From NCBI GenBank assembly GCA_002729885.1, contig PBUB01000021.1:100451-164450 (forward strand): a DNA stretch of 64,000 nucleotides, given 5' to 3'. Position 1 is the first letter of the stretch. Each line of letters starts with the position of its first letter. The notes under the pieces were generated by a model that did no database searches, was not told where the DNA came from, and saw nothing but the letters and a program-made list of their open reading frames with translations. A program made the translations under genes and the position numbers. Source of the stretch: Spirochaetaceae bacterium. GTDB lineage: Bacteria > Spirochaetota > Leptospiria > Leptospirales > Leptonemataceae. Below are positions 52,150 through 62,121 of the stretch, one piece after another.

Positions 52150-54678
52150 TCATTGTCCGGATCGCAAAGCTATAGCCGCAGCCATCAATTCATCAGGAAA
52201 CACCGGCTTGGTTAGAATGGCATCGATACCAATTTCGTAGGCTTCCTCGGCAGTCATTTCAGGATTTCCGCTTACCATAATAATATTTCCATCGATAGCA
52301 TCCCGTATCCTGGGAGCAAAATCCGCTCCCCGTTTCTCTCCCAGAATCTGATCCAGCACTACTACATCGACCCCGCTGCCGTTGGACAGACTGAACAGTG
52401 CCTCATCCGGATCCGAGAAATGACACACAGTCTGGCGCATACTTTCCAGACCTGATTGCAGAGCGCGTGCCACCATAGGATCATCATCGATTAAGCAGAA
52501 CCTCAGGGATTCCCGGGCCGGATAGTCCAGGGTCAGTCTTCTTCTGGGAAGCTCCGGCGGCTTCACTTCCGGAAGTAAGATCCGCATGCAGGTTCCGCGA
52601 TCCAGCCGGGGCTCTACTTCCACGGTTCCGCCGGCTTCCTGAACCAGGTTTTCTACGATGGAAAGCCCGAGACCGGTGCTACCGGAACGCGGAGAGCCAG
52701 AGTAGAATGGCTCGAATACTCTTTCCACAATCTCTGCAGGTATTCCCGGTCCATCATCCTCCACCAACAAAAGAAAGGCTCTGGGCTCTTCATCCATTTC
52801 CTGTAAAGAGATTCGAATGGTGCCACCGGAAGGACTGAGAGCCCTTATAGAGTTTCGAACCAGATTAACTACAATTTGTTCAAGACTGCTTTCGGTAAGT
52901 CCTACAAATCCATCCGGACTATCCATGGTCAGATCCAGTGAAATGTTTCCAGGAATGGTAGCCCGGTAGGATTCCACCACGGATTTCAGGACAGCTCGAA
53001 TGTCGATTGAGCCGGAATAGGATGTTCCCTGACGCGTAAACGTTAGCAATCGGCGAACCAGCTCTCTGGATCGTCCCAGGCCTCGCATAGCAATATCCAG
53101 CTTTTCCAGAGCAGCGGATGCATCTGGAATGGCTTTCAGCATTTCTCTGGTTTCAGAAACGTAAGTTAGAGGCGGTTGCAATAGATTATTCAGATCATGT
53201 GCGATGGATCCAGTGAAGCGTCCCATGGCTTCCAGTTTCTGCTTTTGAGCTTTCTGACGCTGCTCCAGTTTATCTCGGGTAATGTCTCGCACTGCGACGC
53301 TAAAGAAATGACATCGATTGTGGGAATCCAGATAGCTGAATGTGGCTTCTTCCCAGACCGGACTTTCAAAACCCGGGCGAGAGTATTCCACACGAACAGG
53401 GCGGCCTTCTTTCATGGCTCTTCTGGCTGCAGAGCGCCGCATTTCCCTTATGTCGGCAGGATAGCCCAGATCCTCATCCGTGCGTCCCACCATTTCTTCA
53501 TCTGAAGCAGAGGAAGTGGAATCACTAACCTCTACAATACTCAGGGTTGTTCCTTTCAGCTCCATAACAGCGATGACCAACGGAGTCACTCGAAACAATC
53601 TGCGAAAGCGAGACATTTGCTTTTCCATGGCCTGCTCGGCTCGCTGACGGCTGAGTTCATTGGCGATGGAGGATAATATCAGTCTAAACATATCCATTTC
53701 GAATGGATTGAAGCTCCCTCGATCGGCCTTTCGAATGAGCGCAAGCAAGCCCTGAGAGTTCCCGATGGATGGACTGGCCGCCAGAAGAAATCCCAGAACC
53801 AATCGGTCTCCTGATTCCATACGCATATACTGTCGAATCATGGGTGGAATTTCTTCCCCTCCAATCTCCAGAACTTCTGCGGACCGGAGTACAGCCAGCC
53901 AGTCGCGCACAGGCTCGGCCTGAAGGTTGAACCGCGCAACGGCCCGGGTCTTTGAAGAAAATCCCATTTCCCGGGTCCAGGCCTGTCGGAGTTGAAGAAC
54001 GCCGGATCGGAGGCCGCCCCGAAAACCCAGATACACTACCGATGAAGCTTCCGAGGCATGGGCCATCAACTCCATGCAGCTTCTGAGGTTCTTTTCGAAG
54101 TCCCTTTCAAATTCGAATACCTGGCGGATCCTGGTGGCCCAGCGAAGCCATTCACGGTATTTGCTTAGAGGATCGTCCCCGGGTTGCATGCGATTCACAG
54201 GCCGGAGTGTAATCAATGCGCCGGATGGTCCTATCTCGGAAGGTCGGATTAGCGGTTCTGCGGTGGCAGAAAACCAGATCACGCTACCATCCGGTTGCGA
54301 AAGTCCCAGAAGTTCGTTTTCCACAGTTTGCCCGGACTCCATGGCTCGCATTCCGGGCAACCGGGTCCATTCAATGGCATTTCCTCGAGTATCGATTACT
54401 CCCAGGGAAGTTCCCCGGGGGATTGGACCGGTTAGCTCCGCCAGACTGCGACCCAGGATTTGTGCAGCTCTGGCATTCACATGCACCACTTTGCCAGGTG
54501 CTTCCATTAGAATCAGACCTGGCTCGGCAGAAGAAGGTATTTTGACGAATTCGGAAATATCTGGCCTCCCCGGATCGTTGGGCCCTGATCCGGCGAATGA
54601 CTCTACCAGGGCTCGGCAGATAGCAATTCCTGGAGCCCGGGGAGCAATCCATTTTTGTCCAGGGGTAGCAGGACGCAA
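52150..54678 (-). CDS. Hybrid histidine kinase (PAS-GAF-PAS-HisKA-HATPase-REC)
   Basis: An 842-aa cytosolic kinase. Order: PAS near 45-160 (PGLILMEAPGKVVHVNARAA), GAF-like 180-350, second PAS ~355-480 (FFSVAVRDITRDKLEQR), HisKA with SIAHDLNNLLQP, HATPase_c (VVNLVRNSIRAL, DDGPGIP, GSTGLGLSIV), and a C-terminal receiver domain with the DDD acid pocket, phospho-acceptor Asp in VVVLDQIL and Lys in LTKP. The longest frame opens with TTG at 54678; no ATG precedes the first PAS, so the true start is uncertain. No transmembrane segment. Output partner not visible. Confidence 0.9.
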   Translation of the reverse strand: MRPATPGQKWIAPRAPGIAICRALVESFAGSGPNDPGRPDISEFVKIPSSAEPGLILMEAPGKVVHVNARAAQILGRSLAELTGPIPRGTSLGVIDTRGNAIEWTRLPGMRAMESGQTVENELLGLSQPDGSVIWFSATAEPLIRPSEIGPSGALITLRPVNRMQPGDDPLSKYREWLRWATRIRQVFEFERDFEKNLRSCMELMAHASEASSVVYLGFRGGLRSGVLQLRQAWTREMGFSSKTRAVARFNLQAEPVRDWLAVLRSAEVLEIGGEEIPPMIRQYMRMESGDRLVLGFLLAASPSIGNSQGLLALIRKADRGSFNPFEMDMFRLILSSIANELSRQRAEQAMEKQMSRFRRLFRVTPLVIAVMELKGTTLSIVEVSDSTSSASDEEMVGRTDEDLGYPADIREMRRSAARRAMKEGRPVRVEYSRPGFESPVWEEATFSYLDSHNRCHFFSVAVRDITRDKLEQRQKAQKQKLEAMGRFTGSIAHDLNNLLQPPLTYVSETREMLKAIPDASAALEKLDIAMRGLGRSRELVRRLLTFTRQGTSYSGSIDIRAVLKSVVESYRATIPGNISLDLTMDSPDGFVGLTESSLEQIVVNLVRNSIRALSPSGGTIRISLQEMDEEPRAFLLLVEDDGPGIPAEIVERVFEPFYSGSPRSGSTGLGLSIVENLVQEAGGTVEVEPRLDRGTCMRILLPEVKPPELPRRRLTLDYPARESLRFCLIDDDPMVARALQSGLESMRQTVCHFSDPDEALFSLSNGSGVDVVVLDQILGEKRGADFAPRIRDAIDGNIIMVSGNPEMTAEEAYEIGIDAILTKPVFPDELMAAAIALRSGQ

Positions 54679-54840
54679 ATCGATGCAGCTGGATGCGAAC
54701 AGAGATACTGGCCAACAATTCGCTCGAGTCTGGGCCTGGCAAGGCCCAGAAAAAAGTCAGAACGATGATCGGCTAGCAGACCGCTGGATTCCTTCTGCTT
54801 TCCGTTGACCGGAATTGTGCAGGGCCCATATCTGCAAACT

Positions 54841-56103
54841 ATGAAGATTGCACTCATTGGATCCGGCGGACGTGAGCATGCCATTTACTGGAAACTCAAG
54901 CAAAGCACATATGCAGAAGTAGATGTATTTCCCGGAAATGCGGGAATTCCCGAAGAAGACAGGAAGAAGGATGTTTTCAAGGAAGGGGATTTCCAGTCTT
55001 TCAAGGATTATCTGGTGAAAAATCAGTACGAATTGGTAGTAGTGGGTCCGGAGCAACCTCTGGTGGATGGTCTAACTGATGCTATATCCGAGTCCATCCC
55101 TGTATTTGGGCCCACCAGAGAGGCGGCCCGGATTGAAGGTTCCAAGGAATGGGCCAAATACTTCATGGAGAAGAATGGCATACCCACGGCCAGGTCCTTT
55201 AGCTGCAGTTCTGTGGAGGAAGCCTACGATGCTCTGGATCAAATGCCGGCTCCCTATGTAGTAAAGGCCGATGGCCTGGCTGCGGGTAAAGGAGTTACCG
55301 TCACAGAAAGCATCAAGGAAGCCAGGCATGCAGTGCAGGATTGCCTGGAAAGAAAGGTCTTCGGTGAATCAGGCTCCACCGTTGTGATCGAGCAATTCCT
55401 GAAAGGCCGGGAAGCATCTGTGTTCGCGCTTTGCGACGGAAAGAAGGCGATTCCATTTCAGCCAGCCAGAGATCATAAGCGGGCTCATGATGGCGACCGG
55501 GGTCCAAACACAGGCGGTATGGGAGCTGTGACTCCGGTAGAATACATCGATGCCAGACTGCTAAAGAAGATTCAATCCGATGTCCTGGATAAGGCAATCC
55601 AGGGATTCGCCAGCGAAGGGTCTCCGTACAAAGGCTTGCTATATGCAGGACTAATGATCGATGACGACGACGTAAATGTTGTAGAATTTAACTGCCGCTT
55701 TGGAGATCCAGAAACCCAGGCATTGCTGCCCATGCTGGACGAAGATCTGGCGGAGCTCATGATGCAATGCGCGAAAGGAGATCTAAAGACTGATTTTCTT
55801 AGATTTCGAGAACTGGCCAACATCATCGTTGTAATCGCAGCGGACGGCTATCCAGGAAGCTATGAGAAGGGAATCGATATGACCGATCTTCTGGGTACCA
55901 TGCCCGAAAGCCCTGATACTCTTCTGTTTCATGCAGGCACTCAGCTGGAAGCTGGTTCCATTAAGAGTACTGGCGGCCGCATCGCCGGCGTTGTAGCATC
56001 CGGTCCTTCCATCGAAGATGCTCGGAATCAAGCCTATGCTCTTCTGGATAAGCGAAAGGTACCCGGTACGTTCTATCGCATGGATATAGGTACATTGCCA
56101 TAG
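54841..56103 (+). CDS. purD: Phosphoribosylamine-glycine ligase
   Basis: GARS catalyses the second step of de novo purine synthesis. The 420-aa protein opens MKIALIGSGGREHAIYWKLK and has the ATP-grasp segments VVKADGLAAGKGVTV, HKRAHDGDRGPNTGGMGAVT, and FNCRFGDPETQALLP. Length is normal. ATG at 54841 starts at the correct conserved N-terminus; the longer frame is ignored. It is divergent from the hybrid kinase; the other pur genes are outside the window. Confidence 0.97.
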   Translation: MKIALIGSGGREHAIYWKLKQSTYAEVDVFPGNAGIPEEDRKKDVFKEGDFQSFKDYLVKNQYELVVVGPEQPLVDGLTDAISESIPVFGPTREAARIEGSKEWAKYFMEKNGIPTARSFSCSSVEEAYDALDQMPAPYVVKADGLAAGKGVTVTESIKEARHAVQDCLERKVFGESGSTVVIEQFLKGREASVFALCDGKKAIPFQPARDHKRAHDGDRGPNTGGMGAVTPVEYIDARLLKKIQSDVLDKAIQGFASEGSPYKGLLYAGLMIDDDDVNVVEFNCRFGDPETQALLPMLDEDLAELMMQCAKGDLKTDFLRFRELANIIVVIAADGYPGSYEKGIDMTDLLGTMPESPDTLLFHAGTQLEAGSIKSTGGRIAGVVASGPSIEDARNQAYALLDKRKVPGTFYRMDIGTLP

Positions 56104-56132
56104 TGGATTAAACTCGCCGGGGAATGGAAACA

Positions 56133-56162
56133 CAGGCTCCCTTTTAGATTAAGGGTGCCCTG
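56133..56162. terminator. Hairpin between convergent purD and the Mrp operon
   Basis: CAGGCTCCCTT and AAGGGTGCCCTG form an imperfect stem (CCCTT/AAGGG plus GGC/GCC with a T.T mismatch) around TTAGATT. It is 29 bp after the purD stop. The rest of the 268-bp gap (56104-56371) shows no gene. Confidence 0.42.
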
Positions 56163-56371
56163 AATGCGTCACCACGGGTCAGGACTCAAATCTTCCGGTA
56201 AATGCCTGGCGTATCTCTCCTGGTTCCCGGATTCCCTTCAGGGCAGGACACCAATGGCGCACCGCCGCGATACAGAGCTCCATTCGACGAAACACTATGG
56301 TCATTTCTTTACAGAACAGAACGCGAAAGTGAATTCAATAGATTGTCAGACGACCTGAGTTCCCCCGGACT

Positions 56372-58126
56372 TCATTGCAGAAGCATGAAGAGCCCCAGAA
56401 TCACAAATACAAATAGAATAAAACCCATGGCCGTTCCCATGGCCGGGCTGTAATTTGCCGATTCATTCTCTGAGGAACCAAACGGATTAAGCCATTTCAT
56501 AGGGTTTACAAATCCACGGGACAATGCTGCTGCCAGGTCGGCAACAGCATCTGCGAACCAGCCATAGATACCACCGATCACAAACAGAAAATGATTGGCC
56601 AGCCATAACAGTGGTTTGCGATAGAACCAGTCCACATCCAGTGTAATGGATTGCTTTTCCGCAAGCCAGCTCTTTAGCGCCCAGAATATCCCCAGGGCAA
56701 TCACCAGTAGCTGTGCAGTTTCTACAAAGTGATAGAGAGTAAACGGATTGTAATCAGATGCATACGGTAGCTGCTCGTAGAGCGCGAAAGGATAGACTCC
56801 AAAGAAAATGCAGAGCGCCGCTCCAATGAACATGGCTACCATCATATTGGACGGCAGCGGACGGACCTCTACTGGAGGTCTGGGCTTTCCTGTGCTATCC
56901 AGAATCTCCTGGCCTCGTGCAGGCGCGATCCAGGTGAAGTAAGGAAGCTTAAGACCAGTGTGCAGAAACGATCCGATGGATGCAACCATCAGAAGGAGCA
57001 TGGCCCATTCATAGTGCGCTTCGCCGGCAGCGCTTATGATCATGGACTTACTGATAAATCCGTTAAACAGCGGCAATCCGGAAATCGAGGCACCGCCCAC
57101 CATATACAGAACAAGCACCCATTTCATGCGAGAAGCAAGACCACCCAGCTCCGATAAGCGGCTCCTGCCTGTGGCATAGATTACCGCTCCGGCTGCCATA
57201 AAGAGCAGAGATTTGTAGAGAATGTGACTGAATGCATGGGTGGCTGCACCGTTGATGGCCATCTCCGTGCCAATTCCCACAGCGGTTACCATATATCCCA
57301 GCTGACTGATGATACTGAATGCCAGGATTTCGCGAATGTCATCCGCCATAAGAGCGTAAACTGCTCCGTAAAGAGCCATTACGATACCCACCCAGACCAG
57401 AACTTCCCAGCCAGGATAAAGCCGAATCAGTACATACATGGCCGATTTTGTGGTGAGGGCGCTCATGAAGACCGCGCCAGTGATGGTGGCTCGCGGATAG
57501 GCATCGGACAACCAGGCATGCAGAGGAGGTACTGCAGCATTCAGCGAAACGCCAAGCAGAATCAGCACCGAAGTGATACTGAATTCATATTCAAAGGATT
57601 GTATGAGAATACTTCCGGTGGAACCCAGTTGCAGCAAAATACCCGAAAATAGCAGTCCACCTCCGAGAAAGTGCATCATCAGATATCGCATTCCGGCGCG
57701 ATCTGAATCTTCGGTTCGCCTGGCCCAGATTAGATAGGCCGAGCTCACAGCCATCATTTCCCAGAACACGAAAAGTGTGAAAAAGTCCCCGGCCAGCGTA
57801 ACACCCAGGGCCCCTGCCGAGTAAAGCAGGGCATTGATCTGCTGCGTGCGATCTTGAATGTGAAGTGCGTAGATTCCGCCTACGACGCCTACCAGACTGA
57901 AGATGGTTCCAAATACTCGGCTCAATGCATCGATTTTTAAAGGAACCAGTTCATAGGTTGCAAAGCTCAGACGAATGACGTGTTCGTCCGGAAAGCTCCA
58001 CAGGGACGCCAGAGCCGCGGCCGGAAAAATTAGAAATGCAAAGCTACGAATTCGGCTCGGAAGCACAGCAACGATCAGTGCCCCTGACAAAAGGATTACG
58101 GCTGGAATTTGCAGGAACTCAATCAT
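56372..58126 (-). CDS. Third antiporter-like subunit of the Mrp complex (MrpD/NuoM-like)
   Basis: A 584-aa proton-translocating subunit of the NuoL/M/N-MrpA/D superfamily with about 14 helices. Seen: FVFWEMMAVSSAYLIWARR, PPLHAWLSDAYPRATITGAV and HAFSHILYKSLLFMAAGAVI, the segments with the conserved Glu, Lys and His of the proton path. It has extra C-terminal helices and a final hydrophobic span. Last gene of the operon; ATG at 58126 overlaps the end of the 70-aa gene. It resembles the third antiporter subunit of Mbh/Mbs-type complexes. Confidence 0.9.
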   Translation of the reverse strand: MIEFLQIPAVILLSGALIVAVLPSRIRSFAFLIFPAAALASLWSFPDEHVIRLSFATYELVPLKIDALSRVFGTIFSLVGVVGGIYALHIQDRTQQINALLYSAGALGVTLAGDFFTLFVFWEMMAVSSAYLIWARRTEDSDRAGMRYLMMHFLGGGLLFSGILLQLGSTGSILIQSFEYEFSITSVLILLGVSLNAAVPPLHAWLSDAYPRATITGAVFMSALTTKSAMYVLIRLYPGWEVLVWVGIVMALYGAVYALMADDIREILAFSIISQLGYMVTAVGIGTEMAINGAATHAFSHILYKSLLFMAAGAVIYATGRSRLSELGGLASRMKWVLVLYMVGGASISGLPLFNGFISKSMIISAAGEAHYEWAMLLLMVASIGSFLHTGLKLPYFTWIAPARGQEILDSTGKPRPPVEVRPLPSNMMVAMFIGAALCIFFGVYPFALYEQLPYASDYNPFTLYHFVETAQLLVIALGIFWALKSWLAEKQSITLDVDWFYRKPLLWLANHFLFVIGGIYGWFADAVADLAAALSRGFVNPMKWLNPFGSSENESANYSPAMGTAMGFILFVFVILGLFMLLQ

Positions 58127-58331
58127 CGTAATAGTCCACATCCTTTTTGAGCATTTTACCCAGCAATGCAGCCAGTGCAATTAGCACAAACGCAGAGAGT
58201 CCGCCCCATAAACCGTAGAATACAGGAATGTGATTCCACCAGTGGGAACCATGCTCCCCCAGCATCGTAAACTCGACTACGATACTTGCCAGCAGGATCG
58301 CAGCCCCCAGAAGAAGGAAAATCCACTTCAT
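58119..58331 (-). CDS. 70-aa two-helix membrane protein of the Mrp operon
   Basis: Begins MKWIFLLLGAAILLASIVVE and ends GKMLKKDVDYYDD. Two hydrophobic spans are joined by a loop with HGSHWWNHIPVFYGLWGG. It overlaps both neighbours (ATGA type at the 5' end, 8 bp at the 3' end). Small proteins with a WW.xIP.F..L.G core and a C-terminal DYYD accompany some three-antiporter Mrp-like clusters, as far as I recall; no such subunit exists in the classical seven-gene Mrp. Confidence 0.82.
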   Translation of the reverse strand: MKWIFLLLGAAILLASIVVEFTMLGEHGSHWWNHIPVFYGLWGGLSAFVLIALAALLGKMLKKDVDYYDD

Positions 58332-59812
58332 GGAACGCCTCCAATTAGATCACTGGCCACGCTCTGTGCCATGGAAAAGAATCCAAAGAATAGATCGGGA
58401 AAAAGTCCAAAGAGAAGAGAAAGTCCAGCAGCACTAACGATCGGAACCACCATCAGAGGCGAAGCTTCTCCATAGCCATCCAGACCATCCGGATCTCCAA
58501 AATAAGCTCTTCGCACAATAGGATAGAAATAACCTAGATTCAACAGTCCGCTAATTACTAGAATAATCAGAGGAATGAAATGATCGCCCTGCAGCGAACC
58601 CAGGGCCAGATACCACTTACTCAAAAAACCGTTGATGGGCGGCACCCCTGCAAGCCCCAGAGCGCCCACAGTAAATGCACCCATGGTCCAGGGCATTACC
58701 TTCGCTATTCCGTCCAGCTGACTTATGTTATCGCGATGCAAGTTCACATAGATTGCGCCGGCGCTAAAGAACAGAGTGATTTTCATGGTTGCATGGGCCG
58801 CAATATGCATGATCGCTCCCTGCATTCCCAGCTGTGTAAGAAGCGATGCTCCCAGCACAATATAGGAAAGATGTCCCACAGTAGAATACGCCAGCCTGCG
58901 CTTCAGGTTATCCTGCTGAAACGCCAGAAGGGACGCTACGATGACGGTAGTTCCGGCCATAACCATCAGGATCTGATTCAGCGCGAACTGTTCCATGACC
59001 TGGGGGCCAAAGATAAATCCTACCACTCGAATGATTCCGAATACTCCTGATTTCACCACTGCTACAGCATGCAGAAGAGAACTTACCGGAGTAGGGGCAG
59101 CCATGGCGGCCGGAAGCCAGGAATGCAAAGGCATGAGGCCAGCTTTGACACCCACGGCTCCAAGAAGTAAAATGAAAATGATTACTGCCATGGCCACTGT
59201 GAGACCGGTCCCGTTCAGCAATCCCCCGGCCTTGAACTCCAGAGAGCCGGTTTGATAGTAGATCAGTCCAGTGGCTACTACCAGAAGCAATCCAGCCACC
59301 AGTGTATAAGAAAGATACTTTCGTCCCGCAGCAATGGCTTTGGATGTCTCTTTATGCACTACCAGTGGATAGGTTGCCAGAGTCAGTAACTCATAGAATA
59401 GCAGAAAGGTGAACAGATTCCCGGCAAAGGCAATACCCAGAGTGGCTGTAAGACAGAGAGCGAAGCTGGCAAAGTACCTGGTTTGATGCTTTTCGCCTGC
59501 CCCCCGTACATATCCTATTGAATAGAAGGAAGTAAAGATCCACAGGCCGGATGCGATAATGGCAAAGTAGAGTCCAAAGGTGTCTGCGCGAAGAACGATG
59601 GAGATTCCGGCGGCGATTTCGAACAGAGTGGTCTGCAAAACCGTGCCATTCTGGCTCAGCTGGAGAATCCAGAGTACCAATCCGAATTTGATAAAGGCAG
59701 CGAGGATCGTCCAGAATTCTCGCACATTTGGTTTTTGCCCACTGATGAGAATGAGGGGAATGGCCAGAGCGCCGATGCCTACGGCAAGTAGAGGCAGATA
59801 GGATTCCATCAT
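58328..59812 (-). CDS. NuoL/MrpA-N-like antiporter subunit
   Basis: A 494-aa antiporter subunit. MPLHSWLPAAMAAPTPVSSL, then LHAVAVVKSGVFGIIRV, is the signature of NuoL and the N-terminal part of MrpA rather than of MrpD, and FLLFYELLTLATYPLVVH carries the helix-5 Glu. MrpA's remaining domains are encoded separately upstream (MbhD- and MbhE-like). ATG overlaps the stop of the preceding mrpD gene. Confidence 0.92.
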   Translation of the reverse strand: MMESYLPLLAVGIGALAIPLILISGQKPNVREFWTILAAFIKFGLVLWILQLSQNGTVLQTTLFEIAAGISIVLRADTFGLYFAIIASGLWIFTSFYSIGYVRGAGEKHQTRYFASFALCLTATLGIAFAGNLFTFLLFYELLTLATYPLVVHKETSKAIAAGRKYLSYTLVAGLLLVVATGLIYYQTGSLEFKAGGLLNGTGLTVAMAVIIFILLLGAVGVKAGLMPLHSWLPAAMAAPTPVSSLLHAVAVVKSGVFGIIRVVGFIFGPQVMEQFALNQILMVMAGTTVIVASLLAFQQDNLKRRLAYSTVGHLSYIVLGASLLTQLGMQGAIMHIAAHATMKITLFFSAGAIYVNLHRDNISQLDGIAKVMPWTMGAFTVGALGLAGVPPINGFLSKWYLALGSLQGDHFIPLIILVISGLLNLGYFYPIVRRAYFGDPDGLDGYGEASPLMVVPIVSAAGLSLLFGLFPDLFFGFFSMAQSVASDLIGGVP

Positions 59813-61323
59813 CGGGCTGCCTCCAGGATTGTAGTCGGAACAAAGCCAGAAATATATTCTACTATAACAACATTACCCAGACCCAGGGCAAGAAGGGAAA
59901 GAGCAAGAATCATCATGGGAGCTATTAAAGCAGGACTGTACTCTCGCATGGAGACCTTTTCATCGGCCAGCCCCTGCTGGCCTTCCGTTTCCCGGGGATT
60001 CTTGAGATAAACTTTCTCCAGAATACGAAAGAAGTACACCGCGTTTAGAAGAGAACTAATAAGCAAGACGATCAAGAACAACCAATTACTGGTTTCAATG
60101 GTTCCCAGCACCAGATACCATTTGCTGAAAAAACCAGCCAGAGGCGGCAAACCAATCATGGATATCGCTCCCATTGTAAAAGCAGCCATGCTCCAGGGAT
60201 ACTTCTTCGCATAGGTATGATCCAGACGTCTGAGATCGGTATGTCCTTCCTTGATTCGTAGATTGCCAGCCACAAGAAATAGGGCCCCTTTCATCACTGC
60301 ATGATTTATGATATGGAGAATGGCTCCGATAAAAGCCATGGGACTGGCCAGGGTAATACCCAGAATGATATAACCGATCTGCGATACCGAGCTGTAAGCC
60401 AGCATCCTTTTAATTTCGAACTGGCCGATGGCCATGATAGAGCCATATAGAATTCCTGCAGCGGCAAGAATGGAAAGTATCGTAGTTACTGGAACGACAG
60501 CGTCGATGTTATCCAGACCAAAGACATAGAGCAAAATGCGAATCAGGATGTACACCGCGACTTTGGTACCTATGGGTGCAATCAAAGCCGTGGACGTGGA
60601 CGAAGCGAAAGTGTAGGAATCTGGCAGCCATCCATGCATGGGAAAGATGGCAGCCTTCAAGCCGATGCCCACAATCATGAGAAGCAGTCCGGTGACCACC
60701 GATGGCTGGTGGGCTATCCCGGTGAGCAACCCGGCCATATCCATCATGTTCAGGGTGCCGGAAACATTATACAGAAAGCCCAGTCCCAGGAGATAGAAAG
60801 AGCCTCCGACTGTGCCAATGATCAGGTAACGAAACGCAGCAAATGGAGCTGCACGACCGCCAATAGCAATGAGCGCATATCCAGACAGGGAAGCGATTTC
60901 TAGAAATACAAAAAGAGTAAACAAATCTCCCGTAAGCACCATGCCGTTAAATCCCAGCATAAGAAGCATGCAGACCGTATAGAAAGGCATCTGCTTGTGA
61001 GGAAATTCGGACGGGTAGATCTTGCGAGAGTGGATCAGCACCAGTGTGGCCATAGTATTGATCACTACCAGAATTAGGGCGCTGAGCTGATCGTAGACGA
61101 ATTCGATTCCAATGGGAGGCATCCAGCCAGCCATTGGATATCGCACAGCCTCGGCCCCTGCGAAATGGATAAGCCCTGCCCAGGAAAGTGCTGTGGCCAG
61201 AATACCGCCCAGCACCGCTAATCCATGACTGAGCTCTTCTTTGAGCAAAGCGCCCAGAGGAATAATTAGAGCAAATGAGAGAAAAACCAGCGCAATTAGA
61301 ATTGGTAAGTGAGCTTCGATCAT
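59809..61323 (-). CDS. mrpD: Na+/H+ antiporter subunit MrpD
   Basis: A 504-aa MrpD homologue directly after mrpC, the standard order. LFVFLEIASLSGYALIAIGG and FPMHGWLPDSYTFASSTSTA show the conserved Glu and HGWLPD region; HIINHAVMKGALFLVAGNL contains the helix-12 Lys. Length is typical (~490-510). ATG overlaps the mrpC stop by 4 bp. Part of a multi-subunit monovalent-cation/proton antiporter in the inner membrane that helps in Na+ and pH balance. Confidence 0.95.
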   Translation of the reverse strand: MIEAHLPILIALVFLSFALIIPLGALLKEELSHGLAVLGGILATALSWAGLIHFAGAEAVRYPMAGWMPPIGIEFVYDQLSALILVVINTMATLVLIHSRKIYPSEFPHKQMPFYTVCMLLMLGFNGMVLTGDLFTLFVFLEIASLSGYALIAIGGRAAPFAAFRYLIIGTVGGSFYLLGLGFLYNVSGTLNMMDMAGLLTGIAHQPSVVTGLLLMIVGIGLKAAIFPMHGWLPDSYTFASSTSTALIAPIGTKVAVYILIRILLYVFGLDNIDAVVPVTTILSILAAAGILYGSIMAIGQFEIKRMLAYSSVSQIGYIILGITLASPMAFIGAILHIINHAVMKGALFLVAGNLRIKEGHTDLRRLDHTYAKKYPWSMAAFTMGAISMIGLPPLAGFFSKWYLVLGTIETSNWLFLIVLLISSLLNAVYFFRILEKVYLKNPRETEGQQGLADEKVSMREYSPALIAPMMILALSLLALGLGNVVIVEYISGFVPTTILEAAR

Positions 61324-61688
61324 TTCAATTTCTCAATGAGCTCCTTTTCATCCAGGGTTCTGTAACGATTCCATATAGCAATTAGTAGCGAAAAGGCCAC
61401 GCCCAGGGTGGCCACTCCCACCACAATGGCCGTAAGCATCAAGGTATGGGGCAACGGATTCAAATAGTTCGCAGTCTCTGAAACCGCTATGGATGGATCC
61501 CGTACCGGCACAGTGGCTCCGGGCTTATTTGCTAGAGATACCCAGAAAATGACGATGGCACTTTGCAGAATGGTGAGTCCGATGAGCTTCTTTACCAGAC
61601 TTCGCTTGATCAGTATTCCATATAATCCGATGCAGAGCAGCAGGATCGTAAGCCAGTAGGAGAAGTGACCGACAAAGAATTCAAACAT
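61320..61688 (-). CDS. mrpC: Na+/H+ antiporter subunit MrpC (NuoK-like)
   Basis: A 122-aa three-helix protein. IGLYGILIKRSLVKKLIGLT and NPLPHTLMLTAIVVGVATLG are the MrpC/NuoK signatures, with the conserved Pro-His-Leu-Thr-Ala and a characteristic loop insert (VPVRDPSIAVSETANYL). ATG overlaps mrpB by 8 bases. Confidence 0.94.
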   Translation of the reverse strand: MFEFFVGHFSYWLTILLLCIGLYGILIKRSLVKKLIGLTILQSAIVIFWVSLANKPGATVPVRDPSIAVSETANYLNPLPHTLMLTAIVVGVATLGVAFSLLIAIWNRYRTLDEKELIEKLK

Positions 61689-62121
61689 GATCCTCTCCTG
61701 CAGTGAGATTGTCGTAGATCATGATCAGAATGGCCATGACGGCCAGACCAATACCCAGTTCAATTATGAGCATTCCCCAGTATCGCAGCATCACTGGCTC
61801 GATGCCGGGATTGGGCAAATAGGCATAGTCCAGGAATTGGCCGCCCAGCACCAGAGCCGTAAGACCGGTAGCAAAATAGATCATCACTCCAACCGCCGCC
61901 ATAGGCGTGGTAAGAACCTTCTTAATTTGCAATCGACCCACAGAGGTTCCCCCCGCGATACGAACCAGAAGTATAGACGATGCCAGAAGAGCACCCCCCT
62001 GAAAACCTCCACCGGGGCTATAATGACCGTGAAAGATCACGTACAGGCCAAACATCATTATGTAAGGACTGAGAAGTCGTGCTCCCAGGAGGATTATAGG
62101 GCTGTCCATCTGGTTTTTCAT
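61681..62121 (-). CDS. mrpB: Na+/H+ antiporter subunit MrpB (MnhB)
   Basis: A 146-aa four-helix protein. LLSPYIMMFGLYVIFHGHYS followed by PGGGFQGGALLASSILL is the diagnostic MnhB motif. LGIGLAVMAILIMIYDNL ends the protein, as in the family. It overlaps the upstream MbhE-like gene by ATGA. Confidence 0.95.
   Translation of the reverse strand: MKNQMDSPIILLGARLLSPYIMMFGLYVIFHGHYSPGGGFQGGALLASSILLVRIAGGTSVGRLQIKKVLTTPMAAVGVMIYFATGLTALVLGGQFLDYAYLPNPGIEPVMLRYWGMLIIELGIGLAVMAILIMIYDNLTAGEDHV

Noticed and set aside
56164-56371. Short ORFs between purD and the antiporter operon
   Set aside because: Two overlapping frames of under 85 codons with no ribosome-binding site or recognisable sequence.
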